From: Phormidesmis priestleyi BC1401
GTDB taxonomy: Bacteria > Cyanobacteriota > Cyanobacteriia > Leptolyngbyales > Leptolyngbyaceae
Reading direction: 5' to 3'
Assembly (NCBI RefSeq): GCF_001650195.1
Contig: NZ_LXYR01000023.1
Coordinates: 1-64,000, forward strand
Length of the DNA: 64,000 nucleotides
Below the pieces are notes generated by a model. It saw only the letters and a program-made list of their open reading frames with translations. It searched no databases and was not told the DNA's origin. This document shows positions 8,806 to 16,751 of the stretch, one piece after another. Made by a program: the position numbers and the translations under genes. Each line of letters opens with the position of its first letter. The first letter of the stretch is position 1.

Positions 8806-8910
8806 ATGTCTGGAGAGATGTTCAACGCTGCTATTCTAGCGTTTACCCTGATTCCGGTAGGGTTAGCCTTGGGGTTCTTGCTGCTTAAAATTCAGGGCGG
8901 CGAAGAGTAA
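8806..8910 (+). CDS. petM: Cytochrome b6f complex subunit VII (PetM)
   Basis: PetM is a 34-residue, single-helix thylakoid membrane subunit at the edge of the cytochrome b6f complex, which links photosystem II to photosystem I. The sequence starts [13 protein letters not shown], has one hydrophobic helix through [13 protein letters not shown], and ends GGEE, which matches the family closely. AGGAGG lies about ten bases before ATG 8806. A TACAAT element at 8697-8702 may be the -10 box, but no well-spaced -35 box is seen. It is monocistronic. The reading frame is too short for default gene finding and is easily missed. Confidence 0.95.
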   Translation: MSGEMFNAAILAFTLIPVGLALGFLLLKIQGGEE

Positions 8911-8969
8911 AAAATAACGACGTGAGGAAAAGGGGAAAGTTGAGAAATTCTGCTTTGACCCTTTATCCT

Positions 8970-9389
8970 TCAGTCTTCTGACTCGTCTAGATGGTCGGCA
9001 ACTTCTCGATAAAGATTGAACACATGGTTGTCTTTGAGCGAATAGAAAACGTTGCGTCCCTGTTTACGGTAGCCAACTAGACGCATGGCTCTCAGCGATC
9101 GCAACTGATGAGATACGGCTGACTCGCTCATTTTGACGACCGCAGCGAGGTCACATACACAGAGTTCTTGAGATGCCAACGCCGAGAGAATCCTCAGCCG
9201 ATTAGCATCTCCTAACAGCGCAAAAAACTCCGCCATTCGTTGCGATTTTTCAACGCTGATCAGATTCTGATGAAGCTGACGCACCTGACTCAGATCAACA
9301 GGATGCTGAACGGTGCAGTTTAACTCATCTGGAGTCTGAAGCCGATCGCCCTCAAGGGCGGCTGTGGAGACAGAATTTGGTTGACTCAT
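8970..9389 (-). CDS. smtB: ArsR/SmtB-family metal-sensing repressor (ZiaR/SmtB-like)
   Basis: This is a winged-helix DNA-binding repressor that releases its operator on binding metal, probably Zn(II). The 139 residues start at ATG 9389; a longer frame begins with TTG and is less likely. The helix-turn-helix segment [22 protein letters not shown] is followed by the wing QGRNVFYSL. The alpha-5 zinc site is complete: Asp120, His122, His133 and Glu136 have exactly the SmtB spacing. The alpha-3N site is also present, as Cys77-x-Cys79 (ELCVCDL) plus N-terminal Cys25 and His29. No metallothionein or P-type ATPase gene lies next to it, so its target is elsewhere or is itself. No clear 12-2-12 operator was found upstream. 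Confidence 0.88.
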   Translation of the reverse strand: MSQPNSVSTAALEGDRLQTPDELNCTVQHPVDLSQVRQLHQNLISVEKSQRMAEFFALLGDANRLRILSALASQELCVCDLAAVVKMSESAVSHQLRSLRAMRLVGYRKQGRNVFYSLKDNHVFNLYREVADHLDESED

Positions 9390-9633
9390 AAAAGTTTGTA
9401 ACGCTAGATTCAATCAGTCAGCACAAAGACTGCTTTCAGGGTAGCTTATATAGATCCCAAAGCATCACATATTCTGGAGATTAGTGGGTACTTCAACCCA
9501 GTTTCTTTAAGGAGAGTATCATCCCCCACTTTCAATCGGTTACGATTGTAACGGCTCTTCTGAAAATCTCATCTGATTGGGGAAGTTTCTCCGTTTGGTC
9601 AAATCTTCTGATAGAATCTGACAAAAAGTTAAC

Positions 9634-9648
9634 AATTCGTCACGAATT
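9634..9648. promoter_or_regulatory. Perfect palindrome just before the ycf39 start
   Basis: AATTCGT-C-ACGAATT has two 7-bp arms around a single base and ends three bases before ATG 9652. It occupies the place of the Shine-Dalgarno sequence, and no purine-rich site is seen there. It could be an operator near the transcription start or a small hairpin affecting initiation. The palindrome itself is certain; its role is inferred. Confidence 0.4.
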
Positions 9649-9651
9649 CTC

Positions 9652-10644
9652 ATGAGCTTATTAATTGTGGGTGCCACTGGCACTTTAGGAAGACAGGTGA
9701 CTCGTCGCGCCTTAGATGAAGGGTACGAGGTGCGATGTTTGGTTCGGAGTCTCAAAAAAGCTGCCTTTTTGAAGGAGTGGGGCGCAGAGTTAGTAACGGG
9801 CGATATCTGTAAGCCTGAAACCCTTCCTTTTGTGCTAGAAGGGGTGACGGCGATTATCGATGCGGCAACCGCCCGCGCCACCGATTCTCTGAGCATTCGA
9901 CAAGTAGACTGGGACGGGAAAAATAATCTTATTCAGGCGGCAAAAACGGCTGGGGTCGATCGCTATATTTTCTTCTCTATTTTGGATGCTGAAAAGTTTC
10001 CCAAAGTCCCGCTGATGGAGATTAAAGCCTGTACTGAGAAACTCTTAGCCGAGTCGGGGCTAAACTACACGATTCTGCGTCCGTGTGGATTTTTGCAAGG
10101 CTTGATTGGTCAATATGCGATTCCGATTTTAGAGTCGCAGGCGGTTTGGGTGATGGGCGAAACGTCTGCGATCGCCTATATGGATACGCAAGATATTGCA
10201 AAGTTTGCCGTGCAGGCGCTCAAAGTGCCTGACACTGAGAAGCAGTCGTTTCCAGTCGTTGGGTCGAGAGCCTGGGGTGCTTATGAAATCATTCGCTTGT
10301 GTGAGCGGCTATCGGGTAAGCAATCTAGAGTGTCTCGCATTCCGCTCGGGCTATTGCGCGCCTTTGCTAGTGTTACCCGCTTCTTTCAGTGGACTTGGAA
10401 CATCGCCGATCGCTTAACTTTCACCGAAGTGGTGGCTACAGGCAAGCCTCTAGACGCTCCGATGGAGGATGTCTATAAAACGTTTGGGCTAGACCCAAAA
10501 GATATGACGACTCTAGAAGTTTATATGCAAGACTACTTCGGTCGAATTCTGAAGAAACTAAAAGAAGTCGAGGTCGCGCAAGCTCAAATCAAGAAGAAGA
10601 AAAAGCCGACTGCCAAAGATGGCAAAATCTACCCCCGGTTTTGA
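9652..10644 (+). CDS. ycf39: Ycf39/HCF244-type photosystem II assembly factor
   Basis: This is an NmrA-like atypical short-chain dehydrogenase. In cyanobacteria and plastids it helps deliver chlorophyll to nascent D1 during assembly of the photosystem II reaction centre. The 330-residue protein opens with the Rossmann motif LLIVGATGTLGRQVTRRAL (glycine-rich loop at about residues 6-13) and continues with LVRSLKKAAFLKEWGAELV. It has the conserved segments KACTEKLLAESGLNYTILRP and FLQGLIGQYAIPIL. The catalytic YxxxK motif of classical enzymes is absent, as usual in this group. The C-terminus is lysine-rich (KKKKKP). It is transcribed alone, 86 bp ahead of the TTG-initiated longer frame of nadK. 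Confidence 0.93.
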   Translation: MSLLIVGATGTLGRQVTRRALDEGYEVRCLVRSLKKAAFLKEWGAELVTGDICKPETLPFVLEGVTAIIDAATARATDSLSIRQVDWDGKNNLIQAAKTAGVDRYIFFSILDAEKFPKVPLMEIKACTEKLLAESGLNYTILRPCGFLQGLIGQYAIPILESQAVWVMGETSAIAYMDTQDIAKFAVQALKVPDTEKQSFPVVGSRAWGAYEIIRLCERLSGKQSRVSRIPLGLLRAFASVTRFFQWTWNIADRLTFTEVVATGKPLDAPMEDVYKTFGLDPKDMTTLEVYMQDYFGRILKKLKEVEVAQAQIKKKKKPTAKDGKIYPRF

Positions 10645-10736
10645 GGCGTTGAGATGAGGTTTGGAAGCAATCCAAATCTCATTGAATGCTATATTTCCAA
10701 CTATTCGGTTCCCTGCTGTGATACGGACTCTTGCGC

Positions 10737-11639
10737 GTGCCTAAAGCTGGCATCATTTATAACGACGACAAACCGATCGCGTGTCAAACGGCTGAGGAGC
10801 TAAAAGACACTCTGATTTCGCGTGGCTGGGAGGTAGCTCTTGCGACAGGAGCCGGAGGAATTTTGGGCTACTCCCGTCCGGGAAGCCCCGTTTGTCATAC
10901 GCCCATCGATCGCTTGTCTCCACCAGGGTTTGATGAAGCGATGAGCTTTGCTGTAGTTTTGGGAGGCGATGGCACTGTTTTATCTGCATTTCGGCAGGTG
11001 GCTCCCTGCAACGTGCCGCTTTTGGCAGTCAACACGGGGCACATGGGTTTTCTCACCGAGACCTTATTAGAGCAGTTGCCGTCGGCGATCGACGCTGTTT
11101 TAGCAGGGCATTATAAAGTCGAAGAGCGCACCATGCTTCAGGTGCAGGTCTTTCGAGAAGAGACCGTTTTGTGGGAAGCGCTCTGTCTAAACGAGATGGT
11201 GCTGCATCGAGAACCGCTTACCAGCATGTGCCACTTTGAAGTTGAGATTGGCAAACACACGCGTGTAGACATTGCAGCAGACGGCATTATTTTATCTACC
11301 CCAACTGGCTCGACCGCCTATTCGCTCTCGGCTGGAGGACCGGTGATCACGCCCGGAGTTCCGGTGATGATTTTGGTGCCGATTTGTCCTCACTCTCTCG
11401 CATCTCGGGCGCTGGTATTTGCCAACAGTGAGCCTGTGACGATTTTTCCGGCGAATCCAAACCGTTTGGTGATGACCGCCGACGGCAATGCAGGCTGCTA
11501 TGTGTCTCAAGATGATTGTGTGCGCGTGCAGCGATCGCCCTATCTAGCTCGTTTTGTGCGCCTCCGTCCCCCAGAGTTTTTTCACCTACTGCGCGAAAAG
11601 CTGGGATGGGGCTTGCCTCACGTTGCAAAACCGACTTAA
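10737..11639 (+). CDS. nadK: NAD(+) kinase
   Basis: NadK phosphorylates NAD to NADP using ATP or polyphosphate. The family's GGDGTVL nucleotide-binding motif appears in the first third. The second signature, [20 protein letters not shown], lies near residues 183-202, and NTGHMGFL lies between them. I prefer GTG 10737 ([15 protein letters not shown]), which matches the usual N-terminus of this clade; a TTG two codons earlier would also be in frame. About 300 residues is normal. Cyanobacteria usually have two NAD kinases; this resembles the 'KAGIIYND' form. The next gene (NblR-like) follows after 65 bp on the same strand, so co-transcription is possible. Confidence 0.95.
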   Translation: MPKAGIIYNDDKPIACQTAEELKDTLISRGWEVALATGAGGILGYSRPGSPVCHTPIDRLSPPGFDEAMSFAVVLGGDGTVLSAFRQVAPCNVPLLAVNTGHMGFLTETLLEQLPSAIDAVLAGHYKVEERTMLQVQVFREETVLWEALCLNEMVLHREPLTSMCHFEVEIGKHTRVDIAADGIILSTPTGSTAYSLSAGGPVITPGVPVMILVPICPHSLASRALVFANSEPVTIFPANPNRLVMTADGNAGCYVSQDDCVRVQRSPYLARFVRLRPPEFFHLLREKLGWGLPHVAKPT

Positions 11640-11704
11640 GCCACCAACTATCGCCAGACGTGCTACAACAGTGCTGAGGTCAAAATCCTTCATTCCCAGG
11701 TTTT

Positions 11705-12400
11705 ATGAGTATTGCGACCTTTGATCACAGCCCTTGCGTTCTGATTGTCGAAACCGACGAAACCCTTGCTCACAGCGTGAGTTTAGACCTGCAAGAGTCT
11801 GGATATGACACGATCGTGGCTCACGATGCAGTGAGTGGCTTACGTCAAGCAGCCGAGCGACACCCGGCTTTAATTGTGGTCGATCGCATGATGCCTGGAG
11901 AATCAGGGCTGTCATTCTGCAACCATTTGCGCGGAGCGGGGATGCGAACGCCTGTTTTGCTGTTGATGGCACGAGATGCAGTGGACGATCGGGTTGCTTG
12001 CTTAGAAGCGGGAGCCGATGACTATTTTCTCAAGCCCTATCGCAGCGACGACTTTCTAAAGCTAGTCAAGCTCTATCTCAAAGTTGACGCTCCGAGCGCA
12101 GAGCAGTTGAGATTTGGAGATTTAGTGTTAGATCTTTCGACCCGCCAAGCGCTGCGAAATGGACGGGCGATCGATCTGACGATGAAAGAATTCGAGTTGC
12201 TCAAATGCTTAATGGAGCATCCGCGTGAGGTGCTAACTCGTGAGCAAATTTTAGAGAACGTTTGGGGCTATGATTTTATTGGCGAATCCAATGTGATTGA
12301 AGTCTACATTCGCTATTTGCGTTTGAAGATTGAAGATGAGGGCGAGAAGCGATTGATTCAGACGGTGCGGGGTGTCGGGTATGTGATGCGTGAAGCGTAA
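11705..12400 (+). CDS. nblR: OmpR-family response regulator with atypical receiver (NblR-like)
   Basis: This is a two-domain DNA-binding regulator of 231 residues: receiver 10-125 and winged-helix Trans_reg_C 133-230 (LTMKEFELLKCLMEHPREVL, VRGVGYV). The receiver keeps the phosphoacceptor Asp60 (VVDRMMPG) and Lys110. The acidic Mg-binding pair is replaced by Glu16-Thr17 (IVETDE), and the switch Thr/Ser is Met88 (LLLMARD), which argues against normal phosphorelay control. NblR, the regulator of phycobilisome degradation and stress survival, is known for phosphorylation-independent action, and the length and composition fit it. The family-level call is certain; the nblR symbol is likely but not proven. 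It overlaps the next gene by 11 bp. Confidence 0.75.
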   Translation: MSIATFDHSPCVLIVETDETLAHSVSLDLQESGYDTIVAHDAVSGLRQAAERHPALIVVDRMMPGESGLSFCNHLRGAGMRTPVLLLMARDAVDDRVACLEAGADDYFLKPYRSDDFLKLVKLYLKVDAPSAEQLRFGDLVLDLSTRQALRNGRAIDLTMKEFELLKCLMEHPREVLTREQILENVWGYDFIGESNVIEVYIRYLRLKIEDEGEKRLIQTVRGVGYVMREA

Positions 12401-12971
12401 AGGATCGACCAGAGTGTTAGATAGCCTCGCTAAATCTTTTTCAAGTCGTCGCGGTCGATGGATGGGTCTAGGACTAGGGCTTTTGCTGATGGGCTGTTCT
12501 CCTTCACCTAGCTCTCAGGCTGCGTCTCAGTCGTTGCCCACGATTCAAGCCAGCACCGATTTGGGACAGAGTTTGCCAATCACGGCTCAAGCCACGATCT
12601 CAGGGCGGATCATTCAGTTAGAGGTCGCCAAAACTCCGCAAGAGCAGGAAGTTGGCTTGATGGGTCGCACGAGTTTAGGTGACGATCGGGGGATGCTGTT
12701 TGTCTTTAGCCCCGCGAGACCGACCCAGTTTTGGATGAAAAACACGCTGATCAGCCTGGATATGGTTTTTCTCAACAAGGGAGTTGTTAAGTCGATCGCT
12801 GTGAATGTGCCGCCCTGCACGGCTGATCCCTGTCCGACCTATGGTTCGACTCGCGATACGATCGACCAGGTAATTGAGCTACGCGGCGGTCGGTCAGCAG
12901 ATTTAGGCTTAAAGGTGGGCGATCGAGTTTCCGTTCAGTTTCTCAAGCCAAACAGAGCGACGCAGAATTGA
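12390..12971 (+). CDS. DUF192 lipoprotein
   Basis: This is an exported lipoprotein of about 193 residues with a DUF192 domain of unknown biochemical role. A long charged N-region leads to the lipobox LGLLLMGC and a Ser/Gln-rich linker. The domain follows from about residue 73, with its typical EVAKTPQEQEVGLMGRTSL, GMLFVF and FWMKNTLISLDMVF segments. The start is GTG 12390, which overlaps the upstream regulator by 11 bp and so suggests translational coupling. A second GTG at 12414 would give a more typical signal peptide length and is a reasonable alternative. Confidence 0.82.
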   Translation: MKRKGSTRVLDSLAKSFSSRRGRWMGLGLGLLLMGCSPSPSSQAASQSLPTIQASTDLGQSLPITAQATISGRIIQLEVAKTPQEQEVGLMGRTSLGDDRGMLFVFSPARPTQFWMKNTLISLDMVFLNKGVVKSIAVNVPPCTADPCPTYGSTRDTIDQVIELRGGRSADLGLKVGDRVSVQFLKPNRATQN

Positions 12972-13031
12972 TCGCTGAAGGTGTGTTTTCTTTTGCCCTC
13001 GGCTACGTCGAGTCAATATTGATATTTATCA

Positions 13032-13139
13032 GTGGTGTGTCTTTGGGTAGATTCGCTATTTTTTAAGCTTCCATACGGGCTAGTGACGTTGCAGCAATTC
13101 GACCAAATTGATGATTGGCTAGAATCTGCCAAAGGTTAG
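13032..13139 (+). other. Possible short coding remnant ahead of the glycosyltransferase cluster
   Basis: A frame from GTG 13032 to TAG 13139 encodes about 35 residues with a protein-like tail (VTLQQFDQIDDWLESAKG). It has no clear ribosome binding site and no family that I recognise. It may be the end of a lost gene, or chance. The rest of the 12972-13197 gap is unremarkable. Confidence 0.2.
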
Positions 13140-13197
13140 ACCCTATTAGCGCTGCATTCAGAGTTTAATCAGACGGAGGTTTTGTTGAGTTGCGATC

Positions 13198-14364
13198 GTG
13201 AACATTTTATTCCTCGATCAGAGTGGCAAACTGGGAGGAGCAGAGCTAGCGTTACTCGACGTTGTAAAAGACTATCCAAACGCTTTACTCGGTCTCTTTG
13301 AAGAGGGTCGATTTAGAGAATTAGCAGAACAAAATCACGTTTCTGTTAAAGTCTTGAGTCATCAAGCGATCGCGGTTCGCAAAGAAAGTGGTTGGCTCGC
13401 GGGGTTAAGCAGTTTGGGGCAACTGATTCCATTAGTTGCAAAGGTGACTCGCCTCAGCCATGACTATGACTTAATCTATGCCAACACTCCAAAGGCTTTA
13501 GTAGTGGGGGCGATAGCAAGTTTAATGAGTCGTCGCCCTCTCGTCTTTCACCTTCACGACATTCTTTCTCTTGACCACTTTAGCTCCGCCAATCGTCGGC
13601 TGCTTGTGGGGCTATCTAATCAGTTTGCGTCGTTGGTGATTGCGGTCTCTCAAGCCAGCCTAAAGTCATTTATCGAGGCGGGAGGTCGTGCTGAACTTGG
13701 AGCGATGGTCTACGGTGGCTTTCAGCCTGAAGACTATTGCGACGATCGCTCCAGTCAAACCTTTCAAACCAAGGCGCACCAGCTCCGGGCTAGTTTAGGA
13801 CTTCAAAATCGCTTCATAATTGGGCACTTCAGTCGCCTCTCTCCCTGGAAAGGTCAGCACATTCTCATTGATGCGCTGGCTCAATGTTTGCCTGACACGA
13901 TCGCCGTTTTTGTCGGGGATGCCTTGTTTGGTGAACAGGCTTACGAGCAAGAACTGCACGCGCAGGTCGATCGCTTGGGCTTGAACGATCGGGTTCACTT
14001 TTTGGGGTTTCGATCGGACGTGGTGCCGTTGATGACGATGTGTGATGTGATTGCTCACACGTCTACTGCCGCCGAGCCATTTGGACGAGTGATTGTCGAA
14101 GCGATGCTGTGTGAGAAGCCAGTCATTGCGGCTCAAGAAGGGGGGGCTCTAGAGATTGTTGAATCGGGTGTGAGTGGCTGGTTGGTGCCTCCGGGCGACG
14201 CTGATCAACTGGCAAAGACGATTCATCACTGTCGAGATCACTGGGAGGAAGCGCTGGCGATCGCGAAACGGGGACAAGAGCAAGCAAAGCGGCGGTTTGA
14301 TCTCACAGCGACTCGGCAACAGATTCATCAACTCTTAGAACAAGTGATTAGAGCGCGATCCTAG
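13198..14364 (+). CDS. Glycosyltransferase family 4 (exopolysaccharide cluster)
   Basis: This is a 388-residue GT-B fold retaining glycosyltransferase. The N-terminal half begins NILFLDQSGKLGGAELALLD, with the donor/acceptor loop GGAE. The C-terminal GT4 nucleotide-sugar domain has HFSRLSPWKGQHILIDAL, then EPFGRVIVEAMLCEKPVIA and GGALEIVESGVSGWLVPPGD. These contain the E-x7-E pair (Glu in EPFGRVIVE) that binds the sugar nucleotide. The start is GTG 13198 with GGAGGT about 20 bases upstream, which is rather far. It is the first of three GT4 genes ahead of a Wza-like exporter, so it probably assembles a surface polysaccharide. Donor and acceptor are unknown. Confidence 0.88.
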   Translation: MNILFLDQSGKLGGAELALLDVVKDYPNALLGLFEEGRFRELAEQNHVSVKVLSHQAIAVRKESGWLAGLSSLGQLIPLVAKVTRLSHDYDLIYANTPKALVVGAIASLMSRRPLVFHLHDILSLDHFSSANRRLLVGLSNQFASLVIAVSQASLKSFIEAGGRAELGAMVYGGFQPEDYCDDRSSQTFQTKAHQLRASLGLQNRFIIGHFSRLSPWKGQHILIDALAQCLPDTIAVFVGDALFGEQAYEQELHAQVDRLGLNDRVHFLGFRSDVVPLMTMCDVIAHTSTAAEPFGRVIVEAMLCEKPVIAAQEGGALEIVESGVSGWLVPPGDADQLAKTIHHCRDHWEEALAIAKRGQEQAKRRFDLTATRQQIHQLLEQVIRARS

Positions 14365-14510
14365 CAACTAAATCGACCGAGCAAACCGAAGCCATAGCCT
14401 AATAGATAGGTGCCGCGATCGCAGAAACTCTAATAGCACTCTCACTTCAGAGGGAGGTAAATTCCTCTATCTCAGGCGATTCTCATTAGATTGGCGTAAC
14501 TCATCGGTAT

Positions 14511-15638
14511 ATGATCCCGAACAACACTTCTGTAAGCATATTTTTGCCCGCTTTGGCTGGAGGCGGTGCTGAAAGAGCCATGTTACATCTAGCACAAGGA
14601 TTTGCCGATCGGGGTCTCAAAACAGACTTGGTGCTCGCAGAAGCCGAAGGAGACTATCTCAATCAGGTTCCAGCAAATATCAGAATTGTAGATTTGCAGT
14701 CTAAATTTCCGGTAGTGTTGTCAAAAACAATGGCATTGCAGCGCCATTTGCAGCGAGAACAACCCACTGTTTTATTTTCAGCGTTAGACATCGCTGGCTC
14801 TTCTTTGTGGGCAAAGTGGAGTGCACGAGTGCCTACGCGGGTCGTGATGTGCATCCAAACTTATTTATCTGGACAGTTTCAGGAGCATCAACCCAACACA
14901 ATGGGAAAACTCCGACCCAAGTTAGTCAAGTGGCTTTATCCCAAATCAGATGAACTGGTGGCTGCGTCACGGGGCACTGCTGAAGATTTGGCATCTATCA
15001 CATCCCTTCCCTTAGAGCGGATTCGGGTGATTTATAATCCGGTGGTTACGCCTGAAGTTTTAGCAAAAAGCCGAGAGCCGATCGAGCATCCCTGGTTTTT
15101 GACAGGAGAACCTCCGGTAGTTTTAGGGGTGGGGCGGTTAGTGGGTCAAAAAGATTTTTTCACGCTGATCAAAGCGTTTGCACAGGTGCGGCAACAGCGT
15201 CCGGCTCGATTGATGATTTTAGGCGAAGGTGAGCAACGGTCTCAGTTAGAGACGCTGATTCGTGAACTGAACTTAGACGCGGATGTATCACTGCCAGGGT
15301 TTGTAGAAAACCCCTACGCGTATATGGCGAACGCCTCGGTGTTTGCGCTTTCGTCTAAGTTTGAGGGATTTGGCAACGTGGTGGCTGAAGCGATGGCAAC
15401 CGGAACCCCGATCGTCTCGACTGATTGCCCTAGCGGACCTGCAGAAATTCTCGACAACGGCGCTTATGGCAAATTAGTTCCGATCGCTGACCCCTCTGCT
15501 CTCGCGAACGCCATTCTAGAAACGCTCAACAATTCCGTTAGTCAGGATGTTTTGAGGCGGCGATCGTTAGAATTTTCGACCGATCGAGTCGTCGATCAGT
15601 ATATGGACGTTTTAGAGAGAATGACCCAACTCAACTAA
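14511..15638 (+). CDS. Glycosyltransferase family 4
   Basis: This is a second GT4 enzyme, of 375 residues. The N-terminal loop is LPALAGGGAERAMLHLA. The C-terminal donor domain carries VGRLVGQKDFFTLIKAF, then KFEGFGNVVAEAMATGTPIV and DCPSGPAEIL, where the Glu pair of the E-x7-E motif and the phosphate-contacting Pro-Ser-Gly are visible. This PSGPAEIL version resembles GalNAc/glucose-type transferases such as PglJ-like enzymes, but the sugar cannot be assigned. The stop codon overlaps the ATG of the next gene (TAATG), so translation is coupled. Confidence 0.9.
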   Translation: MIPNNTSVSIFLPALAGGGAERAMLHLAQGFADRGLKTDLVLAEAEGDYLNQVPANIRIVDLQSKFPVVLSKTMALQRHLQREQPTVLFSALDIAGSSLWAKWSARVPTRVVMCIQTYLSGQFQEHQPNTMGKLRPKLVKWLYPKSDELVAASRGTAEDLASITSLPLERIRVIYNPVVTPEVLAKSREPIEHPWFLTGEPPVVLGVGRLVGQKDFFTLIKAFAQVRQQRPARLMILGEGEQRSQLETLIRELNLDADVSLPGFVENPYAYMANASVFALSSKFEGFGNVVAEAMATGTPIVSTDCPSGPAEILDNGAYGKLVPIADPSALANAILETLNNSVSQDVLRRRSLEFSTDRVVDQYMDVLERMTQLN

Positions 15639-16738
15639 TGCGAATCCTTCACGTTCTCAACCACATTCAAAAGATTGGCAATGGCATCGTCAATGTGGCG
15701 ATCGATTTAGCGTGTCTACAGGCTCAAGCGGGTCACGATGTCGCGGTCGCGTCGGGCGGCGGCGAATTTGAGGCGTTGCTGGCTGACTATGATGTCAGGC
15801 ATTTTGAATTTGATCAGAGCCGTAAACCGATCGCTTTGATCAAAGCCATTGGACGATTTCAGGCGATCGTCCAGTCTTTTCAGCCGGACATCGTGCATAC
15901 TCACATGATGACCGGGGTGGTTTTGGCAAAACTTCTCAAAGGCAACGCTGACTATACGATCGTGTCTACCGTTCACAATGAGTTTCAGCGCAGCGCAATC
16001 TTGATGGGAGTCGCCGATCGGGTCATTGCTATCAGCCAAGCTGTCGCGGTGTCAATGCAGCAGCGAGGAGTTCCGTCTGACAAACTGCGAGTCGTTTCTA
16101 ATGGCACGTTAGGCAGTCCTCGCAGTCGCCCTTTGGCAGAGGTTGAGCCGCTCCCGCTCCATCGTCCAGCGATCACCACTGTTGCCGGAATGTTTCACCG
16201 CAAGGGCATTATGACGCTGATCGATGCGTTCACCGAGTTGTCTAACCATCTGACTCCGCCTGTTCACCTTTATTTAGTAGGCGATGGCGACGATCGAGCA
16301 GAATTTGAGCGATATGCCCAAAAAAGTCCGGTGAGCGATCGCATTCATTTTGAAGGCTTTCAGCCAGAGCCGCAGCGCTACTTGTTGGCGACAGATATCT
16401 TTGTGCTAGCATCCGAGCGAGAACCATTTGGGCTGGTGCTATCAGAAGCGCGAGAAGCCGGATGCGCGATCGTTGCCACCCAGGTAGACGGCATTCCTGA
16501 AGTGTTGGAGAACGGAAAAGTCGGGCTTTTAGTGCCACCCAAAGACGCGGCTGCTTTGGCAAACGCCTTGACGCAATTGCTGTCTGACCCAGCGCAACTG
16601 CAAATCTGGAAAGAACGGGCAACTGACAATTTAGGGTGGTTAGCCGTGAAGCGAGTGCATCAGGAAACTGTCGAAGTTTATCACGATGCAACTCAGGCGA
16701 ATTTGCGAGGCGAATCGCTGACAGTGCCCGAACGGTAG
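15638..16738 (+). CDS. Glycosyltransferase family 4
   Basis: This is the third GT4 enzyme, of 366 residues, sharing the A of TAATG with the preceding stop codon. Its N-terminal domain begins ILHVLNHIQKIGNGIVNVAI and has the acceptor-side HTHMMTGVVLAKLL segment. The donor domain has VAGMFHRKGIMTLIDAF, SEREPFGLVLSEAREAGCAI and VDGIPEVLENGKVGLLVPP. Following two similar enzymes and preceding an outer-membrane exporter, it most likely adds a residue to the same repeat unit. The TAG is followed after 13 bp by the exporter start, and the exporter's Shine-Dalgarno sequence overlaps the end of this gene. Confidence 0.9.
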   Translation: MRILHVLNHIQKIGNGIVNVAIDLACLQAQAGHDVAVASGGGEFEALLADYDVRHFEFDQSRKPIALIKAIGRFQAIVQSFQPDIVHTHMMTGVVLAKLLKGNADYTIVSTVHNEFQRSAILMGVADRVIAISQAVAVSMQQRGVPSDKLRVVSNGTLGSPRSRPLAEVEPLPLHRPAITTVAGMFHRKGIMTLIDAFTELSNHLTPPVHLYLVGDGDDRAEFERYAQKSPVSDRIHFEGFQPEPQRYLLATDIFVLASEREPFGLVLSEAREAGCAIVATQVDGIPEVLENGKVGLLVPPKDAAALANALTQLLSDPAQLQIWKERATDNLGWLAVKRVHQETVEVYHDATQANLRGESLTVPER

Positions 16739-16751
16739 GAGGATTTCAAGA

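Noticed and set aside
8890-8969. GGAAAAGGGG...CCCTTTATCC as a terminator between petM and smtB
   Set aside because: The arms pair only with several mismatches and a long loop, which is too weak to call.
16242-16691. 149-codon minus-strand frame opposite the third glycosyltransferase
   Set aside because: It overlaps a clear GT4 domain and is Arg/Leu/Ala-rich in the way complementary frames usually are.
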